A stretch of 64,000 bases of DNA from Gracilaria gracilis (GCA_030374805.1 JARGSG010000025.1:496001-560000); one strand, 5' to 3'. Positions 19,761 to 29,247 are shown, counted from the stretch's first letter. Translations and numbers: made by a program. Notes: a model not told the origin generated them from the letters alone.

Positions 19761-20540
19761 ATGGAAGCGGAAAAAGAACACGAGTCGAAGCGCATCCCGC
19801 GACTGAAGGAAACCGCCGACTATTACACTTGGCGCATATACGTACGAGACATTATGCACTCGGGTCAAGTATTGTTCGTCCTGTCCGACCCTCGACCTGA
19901 TGAAGGAACAGAAGAATCCCAAAGTCATTGGGACGACGCCGACCGTAAGGCCCGATCTGCCATCGTGCAGAATTTAGGAACTCAACCAATAATTGCCGTA
20001 GCCGAACTCCTCGAACGAGACCACTGCACTGCTCTGGAGGTATGGACCAAACTGGAGTCCACCTACAAGAAGGACAACATCCAGTCCAAAATGAACCTAC
20101 GACAGAAATTAAGCACATTTACATTCAAAGACGGCGAGGATATACAACAACATCTCCTACAAATGGAAACCACATTCCTAGAACTCGCCCGTCTGGGCGA
20201 TCCTCTATCCGACCGTGAGCGAACTGCTACACTACTTCGGACACTTCCAGACTCCTTGATGGCGATCACGTTACTGGCCGATGCAAACAACATGGACTAC
20301 GACCAAGTCGTTTCACTCGTACGTTCTGAAATGGATCGCCGGAACCATCGCTCATCCTCGAGCACAGCTAAAGCAACGGACCCAAAGAAAGACGGCAAAC
20401 ATCCTTACCCTGCGGCACATAAGTTGAATACTGCCTTCAAACATCAGCGAAAGAGAACGAAAGGCATCGAATGCTGGAACTGTGGACGAATCGGCCACAT
20501 ACGATCCGAATGTTGGTCCCCGCAAAGGCACGAACAATAA
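19761..20540 (+). CDS. gag: Gag of the copia element
   Basis: A 259-residue capsid-nucleocapsid protein. Residues 10-200 form the UBN2/gag-polypeptide-of-copia-type domain (Y-T-W-R near the start, then a helix with ALEVWTKLESTY and LRTLPDSL). Near the C-terminus is a CCHC zinc knuckle, CWNCGRIGHIRSEC, preceded by a basic stretch. It starts at the ATG at 19761; a GTG precedes it. The stop at 20538-20540 lies inside the start of the pol frame. It assembles virus-like particles that package the element RNA. Confidence 0.93.
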   Translation: MEAEKEHESKRIPRLKETADYYTWRIYVRDIMHSGQVLFVLSDPRPDEGTEESQSHWDDADRKARSAIVQNLGTQPIIAVAELLERDHCTALEVWTKLESTYKKDNIQSKMNLRQKLSTFTFKDGEDIQQHLLQMETTFLELARLGDPLSDRERTATLLRTLPDSLMAITLLADANNMDYDQVVSLVRSEMDRRNHRSSSSTAKATDPKKDGKHPYPAAHKLNTAFKHQRKRTKGIECWNCGRIGHIRSECWSPQRHEQ

Positions 20541-23500
20541 CGCACCCAGCCAAAGGGGTGGTCGACACAGAAGAGGAAGTCGCAATCGAAACAATCACAA
20601 CAATACAAACAGTCCTAACAAGGACTGGGACACCACCAACGGCCCGAACAAGGGAAATAGTAACCGTCGACAAGGTAACAAACGCAACAACAATCACCAC
20701 GAAGACGGCACACATCGTGGTTTTGTCGCTATCGCACAAGCAAGTGCCTCTCCTAGCGGAATCGTTCACACATGGTTAGACTCGGGGGCCACTCACGTCT
20801 TCATCAAGGACAGGAACTCCTTTTGGGAGTACAATACAACACGACGCCAAACCGTGCGCACATGCGATACATCTTCAGATATCATCGCCCATGGCACCAT
20901 CAAACTGCCCATCGGAGAAGGTCTTATACTACCCGCGAAACACACTCCGTCTTTCGACTCTAACCTAGTTTCACTCTCAGTTCTCTCGCAACACGTCCGC
21001 GTCGAGTTATCAAACGAGCAAGGACTAACGGGATTCGATCTCAAGGATCTGTCCTCTGGGCAAACATTGTACAGGTCTTTCCCCAGAGACGGCCTATACC
21101 CTCTACCAAATCCGGTACCTTCCCCTCGAGCACAAGGCGCCATGCTATCCCCAGGAAACACAGCCAAAGACTGGCACGAGAAACTAGGACATCCCGGAAG
21201 AGAAAGGCTCCTGGCATGCGTGGATCAATGCGACGGAGTTCCACCACTTTCCTCATCGGAAATCGCTAACGTACACTGCACACCTTGCATACACGCTGGA
21301 AGCAAACGTGCACCACTACAACACTCCACATCGGTTGCCTCTAAACCATTGGAACTCACTCATACCGATATCACCGGCCCCATCAGCCCTCCATCACTAC
21401 AAGGGTCAACGTACATCCAGGTACTCATCGACGACAACACAAGAGCTTGCTCAGTTTACTTCCTAGACAAAAAGTCTCAGTTCTTCCAGTCGATCCGATG
21501 GTACAAGGCTCGCGCGGAGAACGAACTCTCTCCCAACAGAGTGTACCGCGTTCGCCTTGACGGGGCGGGTGAGAACAGATCGGACGACTTCGTCACGTAC
21601 GCAATGGAAAGCGGTATGATTCTCGAGTACGCACCACCGTACGCTCATCAATCAAATGGCGTAGCCGAAAAGATCATTCAAGACTTGTGGAAGATGGCAC
21701 GGACCTTTCTGCAAGCTTCCCAGCTTCCCCTACAACTCTGGGAAGAAGCCGTATCTCACGCCAACTATCTGAGGAACCGCCTGCCGAACTCTCGCGTAGA
21801 TATGAAGATACCTTACACCCTCTGGTTTGGTAAGAAGCCAGACTTCACGAATATCCTGAAGTTTGGGCAACCAGGACACGCATTCAACTACAGATCGGAC
21901 ACAGTCGCAAACAAGAAGTTACTTCCTCGCGCCCTCCCTGGTCACTTCGTAGGCATGCAAAGCCCTCGCACCTTACTAAGAATATATATTCCTTCAATCC
22001 GGAAAGTAATCAAGTGCCGAGACAGGGATTTTAAGGTGGCGAAGGAATCTCTACCTTCATTAAGCGAACTCATCGACTTCTCCTCTCTCCGACGGATCGA
22101 GGCCGAGAACGAGATGGAGGAAGAGGATGAAGAACATATGGATGCATCCCTGGCTCACTGCATGGTCACTCAGTCGCGTTTCCAAGATCTCGGAGAAGCG
22201 GGCAAAGCACACATAAGATTCGAAGAAGCTAGACTTCTCCCCGAATGGGCTGAAGCGATAGACAGAGAATTTGACGCACTCGTTAGCAGGAACACATGGG
22301 AGCTGGTGGACAGGAAGCCTGGAATGAAACCGCTCCCATTCTTATGGACCTTCACCGTCAAACATGTAAGCGCTGATCCTCCTAAGGTTCTTGCCAAAGC
22401 ACGCTGCGTAATCCGGGGCGACAAGCAACGTCCTTACTTGGACTTCGACCCGGACAATCTGTACGCGCCAGTGGCACGGCTTGAGACTATTCGCCTCGCC
22501 ATCGCCAAGGCAGCGGCTCAGGGCCTAATAATGGAAACCATGGACATCAGTAACGCCTACTTATACGGAGACCTCGAGGAGCCTCTCTTAATGGAACAAC
22601 CCCAGAACTCCTCTGGATCCTCCTACGTCGCTGGCAAGGTCTGCCTACTTAAGAAATCAATCTACGGGGCACGACAGGCGGGACAAATTTGGGGCTCCCT
22701 ACTTCACGACGAGCTAATACGTCACGGTTTCAATCAATCAAGTACGGATAGTCGCCTATACTTGTACAAATCCAGGAGTGCTATACTGAACCTCGTTGTT
22801 GTTGTTGATGACATCCTTATGCTATCCAATTCTTATTCCCTCCTCAAAGACTTTAAGGTCGAGATGCAGAAACTCTTCCAGGTGAAGTTTCTTGGTGAAG
22901 CAAAGTCTTTCATTGGAATGGACCTAGAACGGGATAGGAATGGAATCAAGGTCCGCCAAACAAGATACATCGATAAGATGTTGAGAGAATATGGGCTGTG
23001 GAACTCCAACCCATCGCGGACGCCGTTGCCTTCCCTTTGCGACATCACGAGTCGAGGTGATGATGAGCAACAGCTCTCATCGGCGCTTCACGGTCGCTAC
23101 CGTAAGCTGGTAGGACATTTGATGTACCTCGCCGTATCCTCTAGACTGGATATAATGTTTGCGGCCTCAATGCTGGCAAGGCAAGTACATGACCCCTGCA
23201 TGAGGCATATGGGACTTGCGAAGAGAGTAATAAGATATTTGAATGGTACGAAGGGCCTTGGACTATTTTTCCCTTCGAACAATTCAGCACCAATGGAAGC
23301 ATACTGTGATGCAGACTGGGCTGGATGCCGTGATACCAGAAAATCGACGACGGGACTGTTGATAAAGGTGAATGAAGCGCCGGTTATGTGGACGACAAAG
23401 AAACAAACGCTCATTGCGTTGTCGTCTGGCGAGGCAGAATACATCGCACTGTCATATGGCGGAAAGGCCTTGACATGGATGCGTAGGCTCTTTTGGGAAC

Positions 23501-23781
23501 TTTGCAATGACGAAGTTCTTACAAATGAAGAACCTAGTATGTACCCGATCAATATCTTCACGGACAGTTCAACGGCACTGTCTATCGCCAAGAATGCTAA
23601 GACTTCGGAAAGGAACAAGCACATCGGTTTGAAGTATCACCATGTTAAAGAGCTTGTGAAAGATAAGATTGTGAGAGTGGAGGGGATTCCCACCGAGGTA
23701 CAACCTGCCGACATCTTGACGAAGTCTTTGAGGCATGATGCACTAGAAAGTCTCAAGCTGCTTTGCGGTCTGTTTGCGTAG
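20428..23781 (+). CDS. pol: Pol of the copia element (protease, integrase, RT, RNase H)
   Basis: Open from just after a stop at 20425-20427 to 23781, in the +1 frame relative to gag and overlapping it by 113 nt; there is no ATG near the start, so it is probably made by frameshifting. In order: a basic Asn-rich stretch, aspartic protease DSGATH near 20782, the GAG-pre-integrase HHCC zinc site (H..H...C..C) about 21175-21290, and the integrase core with Asp in HTDITGP, Asp in RLDGAGEN and Glu in NGVAEK. The copia reverse transcriptase has PVARLETIR, DISNAYLYGDL and VVVDDILM as the polymerase Asp pair. RNase H (DADWAG, SSGEAEY, FTDSSTA) ends it. All catalytic residues are present, so it looks functional. 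Confidence 0.95.
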   Translation: MLPSNISERERKASNAGTVDESATYDPNVGPRKGTNNNAPSQRGGRHRRGSRNRNNHNNTNSPNKDWDTTNGPNKGNSNRRQGNKRNNNHHEDGTHRGFVAIAQASASPSGIVHTWLDSGATHVFIKDRNSFWEYNTTRRQTVRTCDTSSDIIAHGTIKLPIGEGLILPAKHTPSFDSNLVSLSVLSQHVRVELSNEQGLTGFDLKDLSSGQTLYRSFPRDGLYPLPNPVPSPRAQGAMLSPGNTAKDWHEKLGHPGRERLLACVDQCDGVPPLSSSEIANVHCTPCIHAGSKRAPLQHSTSVASKPLELTHTDITGPISPPSLQGSTYIQVLIDDNTRACSVYFLDKKSQFFQSIRWYKARAENELSPNRVYRVRLDGAGENRSDDFVTYAMESGMILEYAPPYAHQSNGVAEKIIQDLWKMARTFLQASQLPLQLWEEAVSHANYLRNRLPNSRVDMKIPYTLWFGKKPDFTNILKFGQPGHAFNYRSDTVANKKLLPRALPGHFVGMQSPRTLLRIYIPSIRKVIKCRDRDFKVAKESLPSLSELIDFSSLRRIEAENEMEEEDEEHMDASLAHCMVTQSRFQDLGEAGKAHIRFEEARLLPEWAEAIDREFDALVSRNTWELVDRKPGMKPLPFLWTFTVKHVSADPPKVLAKARCVIRGDKQRPYLDFDPDNLYAPVARLETIRLAIAKAAAQGLIMETMDISNAYLYGDLEEPLLMEQPQNSSGSSYVAGKVCLLKKSIYGARQAGQIWGSLLHDELIRHGFNQSSTDSRLYLYKSRSAILNLVVVVDDILMLSNSYSLLKDFKVEMQKLFQVKFLGEAKSFIGMDLERDRNGIKVRQTRYIDKMLREYGLWNSNPSRTPLPSLCDITSRGDDEQQLSSALHGRYRKLVGHLMYLAVSSRLDIMFAASMLARQVHDPCMRHMGLAKRVIRYLNGTKGLGLFFPSNNSAPMEAYCDADWAGCRDTRKSTTGLLIKVNEAPVMWTTKKQTLIALSSGEAEYIALSYGGKALTWMRRLFWELCNDEVLTNEEPSMYPINIFTDSSTALSIAKNAKTSERNKHIGLKYHHVKELVKDKIVRVEGIPTEVQPADILTKSLRHDALESLKLLCGLFA

Positions 23782-24023
23782 CGCTTGAAATTTGTTTGAT
23801 TACTAACTTATTTAACCTCTACGTTTTTTTTTGCTTTGTCTTTTGTATTGGTGATCATAGATGTCTTTCGAGTGGGAATTTGTATGGTGCTTTACCTTTT
23901 CCTTAGACACGCAGATTTTTTCCTACTGGGTTTTACTGCGGCAAAGGTTTTTAACGGCAGCCACCTTCGGTTTATAGTGTAGAATAGTTTATGCGCAATT
24001 CATCGCTCTACGAGCATGTTTGC

Positions 24024-24032
24024 GAGGGACGG
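24024..24032 (+). promoter_or_regulatory. Polypurine tract candidate
   Basis: GAGGGACGG directly before the 3' LTR, the place where plus-strand priming starts. It is short and has one pyrimidine, so this is a positional assignment. Confidence 0.5.
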
Positions 24033-24168
24033 TGTGAGTGACGTAGTCCTGGCCACAAAGTGGAACGTGCCATAGTGTCCACACGTTCCACTCTGCGTGC
24101 AAAATAAAGGACGGCCGGCGACGGCGAGTGCTCAACTCCTCCTGGGGGTCAAGCGTCAACCCATTTCA
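24033..24168 (+). repeat. 3' LTR (136 bp)
   Basis: No difference seen from the 5' LTR over its full length, including the internal inverted repeat and AATAAA. Supplies the polyadenylation end of the element transcript. Confidence 0.95.
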
Positions 24169-24173
24169 AAAGC
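24169..24173. repeat. Target-site duplication, right (AAAGC)
   Basis: Perfect copy of the bases at 18182-18186. Confidence 0.9.
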
Positions 24174-24749
24174 GGCAGAGAACTGAAAAGGGGTGCGAGA
24201 GCGCGCGCTGTCGGAGCAGCAGCAGCCGCTGCGCGGCTGCGCCACAGCGCAGCGCAGCGCAGCGCAGCTCATCAACGTGGCAACGTCTTTTTGAAAAGCG
24301 CAGCAAGCGCTGGCGAGCCACGGCGCAGCGCGCGCTGATGCGCCGCCACGCGGCCGCCCGAGGAATGACTTGGGAGCACCGTGTCACGTGTTGCCGAACG
24401 CTCCACCTGCGCTGGTGCGCCACCACGTTGAGCGCGGCCCGATGCTTCTGGTCACACGCCGCGCGCCGCGCATGTTGCAATGGCGCGTCTGCGACGGTGC
24501 GGATTGCCTCTTCATATTGCCCGCCTCTGTGCGGCGTTCACCGCCGCCGCGCTTCTCCGCTGCTACACTGTTTGCCTGGCGCCGCTTTAAGGGGACCTTC
24601 TTATAATTGCCTTTGACTTGTCCGTTCGTCCTCTTCTCTCTCTCTCTCCCTCTCTCTCTCTCCTTCTCTCTCTCCCCGTGTGTCGTCTTCCGTGTGTGTG
24701 ATAGATTCGCCTGTGCAGTGTCAGCGCTTGCTCATTTGCCCTTAATCAC
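24174..24749. promoter_or_regulatory. Upstream region of the LPMO-like gene
   Basis: GC-rich (repeated CAGCG/GCGCAG units near 24245-24270), then an abrupt pyrimidine tract at 24631-24677, about 75 bp before the ATG. The tract probably lies in the 5' UTR or core promoter. No other gene is recognised here. Confidence 0.5.
24631..24677 (+). repeat. CT microsatellite
   Basis: A nearly pure (CT)n tract with occasional C and T insertions, ending in CCCC. Confidence 0.9.
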
Positions 24750-25916
24750 ATGGCTTACCACTTCCTTGCTTCGCGGCGCGTAGCGCTTTGTTTTGCTTTC
24801 TTGCTTTTGTCGCTGCTTCATGGCGTCACGGCTCATCAGGCCATTTCGTACCCACCGCCCATATCAAAAGACATTGCATGCCGAATCAGCGGGAAGCAGA
24901 ACTGCCCGGGTCCCTGTCCCACGCGAGATCTGAGGAAGGATCAAACACCAAACAACCCTTCCATCACTGTGGAGAGAAATGGCTGGATCTCCGTGAATAC
25001 CATGGCCAACAACCACCGTGGCGGCTTTTCTCGCTGGACTCTGGTGCATGTCAGAGACATGTACGATAAGAAAATGCACCAGAAGAACGCTTTCTTGTGG
25101 ACGTGTGCCGATCTGTCCGTCACCAAGTGCACCAAGAGGAATCATGACCGTGACTGCTTCTACGATAACAACAATGTGTACTATCGTCATCAGTTGCAGA
25201 TCCCACCCGTTTACAAGGATGGAGTGTACGTGCTGGGGTGGGCTTGGTACGGAGGCGGAGAGAGGTGGGGCGACTTCGGTGACTACTACGACTGCATGTA
25301 CATCGAAGTTCGCGGTGGACCATACTGGCCGGAATATCAGCCCACATTCTGGGCCGGCCCATCGCTCTCCGGAGCCAACGGTATGTGCCGGTCCACGGTG
25401 AACCGTCTCGGCATCTGCTGGAGGGAACCTTGTCCGGATGGAGGCCGATGGACTAGCCTTCAGCGCCCGGCGGAGTTCACGCACAAAATGCCACCCCGGC
25501 TGCCAGCGTCTCGCTTCCTCGACCCTTGGAAGCCCAAGCCGAGAAAGTTCAACTCTCCGTACGTGATGTCGTTGACGATTCGCTCCGCAGACGTGCCGGG
25601 TCGCGTGTTCACCAGCACGTTGCTCACCAGGAACGCGCACGTGCTCCTCACCAAGAAGATGCGGCCGACCGTCACATGCGAGGTTTCGGGTAGCGTTCAG
25701 TATGTCACTTTCTACGTGAACGGTCGACCCGGGCGTACGGACTACCAGGCACCGTACACGATCGCCGGCGACTTCTACGACAAGCGTCGAGGAAGATGGC
25801 GCTACGCGCCTTGGAAGCACGGTATCAACGACGCGGTGATCACGTTGGCGTGCCGCGCGGTGGGTTGGGACGGTACGGAGCACACGGCCAACCTGGAACT
25901 AAGCACGGCGTTCTAG
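24750..25916 (+). CDS. Secreted LPMO-like copper enzyme with Ig-like C-terminal domain
   Basis: A 388-residue secreted protein. A signal peptide (1-28) ends VTA and leaves His29 as the mature N-terminus. With His89 in NNHRGG this gives the two histidines of an LPMO histidine brace, and DYYDCMY near residue 190 could supply the axial Tyr/Phe. The catalytic region spans about 29-195 and is rich in Cys (CRISGKQNCPGPCP and later pairs) and Trp. A Cys-containing linker follows, then a beta-rich Ig-like domain (about 305-388) with paired Cys in TVTCEVSG and ITLACRA. I infer oxidative cleavage or remodelling of a cell-wall polysaccharide. The AA family and substrate cannot be fixed from sequence. 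Codon use is more GC-rich at third positions than in neighbours, suggesting high expression or a different history. Confidence 0.72.
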   Translation: MAYHFLASRRVALCFAFLLLSLLHGVTAHQAISYPPPISKDIACRISGKQNCPGPCPTRDLRKDQTPNNPSITVERNGWISVNTMANNHRGGFSRWTLVHVRDMYDKKMHQKNAFLWTCADLSVTKCTKRNHDRDCFYDNNNVYYRHQLQIPPVYKDGVYVLGWAWYGGGERWGDFGDYYDCMYIEVRGGPYWPEYQPTFWAGPSLSGANGMCRSTVNRLGICWREPCPDGGRWTSLQRPAEFTHKMPPRLPASRFLDPWKPKPRKFNSPYVMSLTIRSADVPGRVFTSTLLTRNAHVLLTKKMRPTVTCEVSGSVQYVTFYVNGRPGRTDYQAPYTIAGDFYDKRRGRWRYAPWKHGINDAVITLACRAVGWDGTEHTANLELSTAF

Positions 25917-26235
25917 AAGACTCCCGTGGGGCCATTTGTCGAGTCACATATTGTACATAGCTAATGCTTCTTGTCGTGCCTCTTGACGCGCAGCTGCGGG
26001 AATGGCTGCGCTACGTCCTCTTGTACATATTGGGGAGGGAACTTTGTGCTTTGCATAGAGAACGCTGAATAAAATGCCGTTTTTGAGTATTTCACAAGTG
26101 AATCCGGAAGGTGCCATGATGGAGTCCACTGACTGTGTGCAGCCGCTGCACTGCGGCTGCAGCGCATAGATCCTGCGCGAGTCCGGCGCCACAGCACCAG
26201 CGCCTGCGGCACTCAAGTGCGAGTGCACGCCCAAA
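25917..26235. other. 3' region of the LPMO-like gene and HDAC upstream region
   Basis: AATAAA at 26068-26073 is a plausible polyadenylation signal about 155 bp after the LPMO stop. The rest is GC-rich spacer with repeated GCAGCGCA-like steps before the HDAC ATG. Confidence 0.45.
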
Positions 26236-27372
26236 ATGCGGTGTCGCAGTGCGTATGCGGTCGCCCGTCGTGCGCGCGCGCCCTCTTTCCTCCTCTCGCA
26301 GTGCGGCCCCGGCCCCGTGCGTGTGCGCCACGCCAACTCCGTGTGGCGTGCCGGCCTGAGCTGCAGCGCTCATCCGCCAGTCATGAGTACTTCACGACGC
26401 ATGTCCGTCATATACTCGCCCGTGTTCAAGCACCATCGTCCTGCGTCGCCCGTCCACCCCGAGTGTCCCGAGCGCCTTGACGCCTGCACCGATGCGCTCA
26501 AGGACAATGAACAACTTGCCCCGCTGTTGGATTGGGTCGATCCTCTTGAAGTGGAGCCGGACACGCACAGACGCGAACTGGTGATGAGCGCCGTTCGAGC
26601 CGTGCATCGCTTCGAGGATTATTTGCAAGAGCTGCAGGCCGTTTGTAAGTCTGGTCGCGGACTTGATCCGGACACTTACGTGTCCAAGCATAGTTTTGAA
26701 GTAGCTTTGTTGGCAGTAAGCGCGTGGATGCAGGCCGTCGATATCGCGTTTGACAAGGGTACCGCTTGGGCCCTCGCCAGACCGCCTGGTCATCATGCCA
26801 CCCCAGCTTCTGGCATGGGCTTTTGCCTGCTTTCCAACGCCGCCATTGCTGCCAAATACGCGCTCACGAGAGAAGATGTCACAAATGTGGCCATTCTTGA
26901 CTACGATGTGCACCATGGCAATGGCACAGAGGCTGCCGTTAAGAATGAACCGCATATACGCTTTGCATCCAGTCATCAGTGGCCCCTATATCCCGGCTCT
27001 GGAGAGGCTGGGGTTTCCGGAAAGTTTGACAACGTGCTCAACGTCACTCTGCCGCCAGCCACTGATATCGAAACCTATCGCGAGCAGTTCGACAAGATGC
27101 TTGACTTTGTCATGGAGAACGAGCCCGAATTGCTCATCGTCAGTGCGGGTTTTGATGCTCTTGATGTCGATCCTTTGGCGGGGCTTATGTTCCGCCCAGA
27201 GGATTATCGTCTCTTCACCGAGCTTATCTTCGAGAGAGCTGCAGACAGAACAAACGTCATTTTCGGACTTGAAGGCGGTTATAATCTTGAGGAGGGTGGT
27301 TTGGGCGACGCTGTTCGTGAAAGTATTGCAGGGTATTGCATTTCGAACCCCGCAGCAGAGGGTGAGCTTTGA
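26236..27372 (+). CDS. Histone deacetylase-family protein, possible organelle-targeted form
   Basis: Zinc-dependent deacetylase of the HDAC/acetoin-utilisation superfamily, 378 residues. The catalytic motifs are intact: PPGHHATP (about 184-191), DYDVHHGNGT with zinc Asp/His (about 223-232), SAGFDALDVDPLAG (about 300) and GLEGGYN. The sequence resembles class II/plant HDA14-type or prokaryotic AphA enzymes rather than RPD3. The first 50 residues are Arg/Ala/Ser-rich with almost no acids, like a transit peptide, before MSTSRRMSVIYSP where the family homology starts. Start at ATG 26385 would remove this, so both a cytosolic and a targeted form are possible. Substrates may be non-histone. Confidence 0.9.
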   Translation: MRCRSAYAVARRARAPSFLLSQCGPGPVRVRHANSVWRAGLSCSAHPPVMSTSRRMSVIYSPVFKHHRPASPVHPECPERLDACTDALKDNEQLAPLLDWVDPLEVEPDTHRRELVMSAVRAVHRFEDYLQELQAVCKSGRGLDPDTYVSKHSFEVALLAVSAWMQAVDIAFDKGTAWALARPPGHHATPASGMGFCLLSNAAIAAKYALTREDVTNVAILDYDVHHGNGTEAAVKNEPHIRFASSHQWPLYPGSGEAGVSGKFDNVLNVTLPPATDIETYREQFDKMLDFVMENEPELLIVSAGFDALDVDPLAGLMFRPEDYRLFTELIFERAADRTNVIFGLEGGYNLEEGGLGDAVRESIAGYCISNPAAEGEL

Positions 27373-28116
27373 ACGTTTGTTGATGTTTGGATTTGTAAAG
27401 AGTTTGCTGCATCCTCACCTTTCACTATGGAAGTGTGTTGCCTCTGTTTCAATCAACCCTTATCGCTGTGCACATGCTTGTTCTAAAACCACCAATGCGG
27501 ATGCTTCTGCTTTTCTGGCATAAAGCTGGGGTCACGAACTCAAGCTCTGCGGTTCGAGTATTCTTGGAGTACGAAGAAAACCCGAGTCTTCCGAACACAT
27601 TTTTAGCGCCTCGTTGACAAACCAAAAAGATTGTAGCTCCGCCACGCTCGACAATTTCGAGTAACGGCGCGTTGCTAACGTCGCATTTGGCCTATCCCAT
27701 GTTGCCGCTGTATGTTCGATAACCCTGCCAACCGATGGGAACCACGTCCTTCGAATTATACTTATCTCTCCATGCTGTCAGGAACCGAAAGCTGGCCTTC
27801 CACGACAGACAGTCACGAACTAGCACTATCCCTCGCTGGTGTTCTGTGTAGTTTGTTGCTCTCCGAGTGGGTCAAGCATTTTGCTTTGAGTTCACGTACA
27901 ATCAACAGCACCATAGTATCCTGCCACCGACTTCCTTCCAAAACTGCGTTCGTGCACCACATGGTTTCACACCAATGAAACCTGGGTGTCACCGGGGATC
28001 AGGCTGGCCTCTCGTTTGTCATCTCATCTTGACTGTGTCACATAGCTTCTCCCGACGCCTGTTTTTCTACAACTTGCTACCACTCCGATTCTAATGCTTC
28101 TGAGGCATTCAGAAGC
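27373..28116. other. Intergenic, no gene seen
   Basis: About 740 bp between HDAC and the membrane protein, both on the + strand. It contains only short frames without recognisable sequence: the HDAC 3' UTR and a promoter are expected. A gene split by small introns cannot be excluded. Confidence 0.5.
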
Positions 28117-29247
28117 ATGGTAAGATATCTGAAGAACTGGACCGAGAAGATCGACGACCAAAACGCACTGGACCGCTTTGTTGCTGTTGAGCTTTTGTTG
28201 GCGCGATTGCACTTCCCCATTTCCGTCTGCTTCGCGCTCGGCGTCCTCGCTCAAACGGGTCTTGTCCCGTACATAGCACCGCACGAATGGCGGCTGGTCC
28301 TCGTTGCAAGCTTTTTCCTCACATTAGCGAATGGGCGTGACCTTAACCATTGCATTCGGCACTTTTATCAGATCCAATCGAGTGAGGACGATTTTTCGCA
28401 GTCACTACTAGACCTTGATGCTAAGGACGAGGTCTCCAGTGCCTGGGGTCAGATGCAAATGCTCGCGGCATTTTCTTTAACTCTTGGGAGCGTTTCTCTG
28501 CTAAATTCAAGCATTATCGCTCTCATTCGGGACAATGCCGTATCTCAGGTTGTTAGTCGGCGGCAATATGCTGCTTCCTTCGCACTGTTCTTGATAGGGT
28601 CCGGGGCTAACGGAGTGTTGTCGTCAGGGAGAACACAAAGTTTAGAGAGTTTTCGAATTCTTATCAGCTTTCAGAACTTGCTGGCGTCTGCAACTCTTTG
28701 CACTGCAAGCGTACTACTGCTACCAGATATCGGAGTGGAAGAGAGTATGAGCCCTTTCCAGACGTCTCTATTGACCATTTTGTCTTCTGTTGGATGCATA
28801 ATGCTCGTTATGTCTTCCATCGTCAACTATTTTCACACTCTTGGATATTGCACACTACACTACGAAGGATACAACCTTCTACTCGAACGACGAAAATCGC
28901 AGATTGGAAAGAGCAAAAGGATGGCGGCCTGGGAAACGGTCAAAGGCTTGTTGTGGGCAAGAAAAGGGACATGGTGGAAACGACGAAAGTCAAATCGAAA
29001 GAGGGCGCGATATGCTATTAGCAACACAAGTCTAGAGCACTCCATCGATGAAGAAAATCAAGCAGATGACGAGGGCGGCTCAGAATCCAGCAATTATTCC
29101 TCGTCTATGACATCTAGATCTACTTCAAGCGAGTCTTTCTCAACTATATATGACGAGGAGGCTGGATCCCGCACTTCATTTGCTTCTGGGGACTCTCAGG
29201 ATGAGGAACCTAATGAAACTAGAGAAAGAAAGCGAGGGGATCCGTAG
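28117..29247 (+). CDS. Multi-pass membrane protein of unknown function
   Basis: A 376-residue protein. Hydrophobic segments lie at about 35-53, 60-76, 110-140, 148-165, 180-200 and 215-235, so five or six spans are likely. Residues from about 245 form a soluble tail, first strongly basic (RRKSNRKRARY) and then acidic and Ser/Thr-rich, probably phosphorylated and cytosolic. The N-terminus (MVRYLKNWTEKIDDQNALDRF) is an amphipathic helix faintly reminiscent of PEX11-type membrane remodelling proteins, too weak to assign. The start is the first ATG in a clear frame. Confidence 0.65.
   Translation: MVRYLKNWTEKIDDQNALDRFVAVELLLARLHFPISVCFALGVLAQTGLVPYIAPHEWRLVLVASFFLTLANGRDLNHCIRHFYQIQSSEDDFSQSLLDLDAKDEVSSAWGQMQMLAAFSLTLGSVSLLNSSIIALIRDNAVSQVVSRRQYAASFALFLIGSGANGVLSSGRTQSLESFRILISFQNLLASATLCTASVLLLPDIGVEESMSPFQTSLLTILSSVGCIMLVMSSIVNYFHTLGYCTLHYEGYNLLLERRKSQIGKSKRMAAWETVKGLLWARKGTWWKRRKSNRKRARYAISNTSLEHSIDEENQADDEGGSESSNYSSSMTSRSTSSESFSTIYDEEAGSRTSFASGDSQDEEPNETRERKRGDP

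Larger units (their letters stand above)
18187..24168 (+). mobile_element. Complete Ty1/copia LTR retrotransposon (5,982 bp)
   Basis: Two copies of a 136-bp TG...CA sequence bound the element. They appear identical base for base and are flanked by a perfect AAAGC duplication. In order it has the 5' LTR, a tRNA primer-binding site, a 1.4-kb leader, gag, an overlapping pol in the +1 frame with protease, integrase, reverse transcriptase and RNase H (the copia order), a purine-rich tract and the 3' LTR. No stop or frameshift breaks gag or the catalytic part of pol. Identical LTRs mean recent insertion. The original site lay between the Cys-rich protein gene and the LPMO-like gene. Confidence 0.97.
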
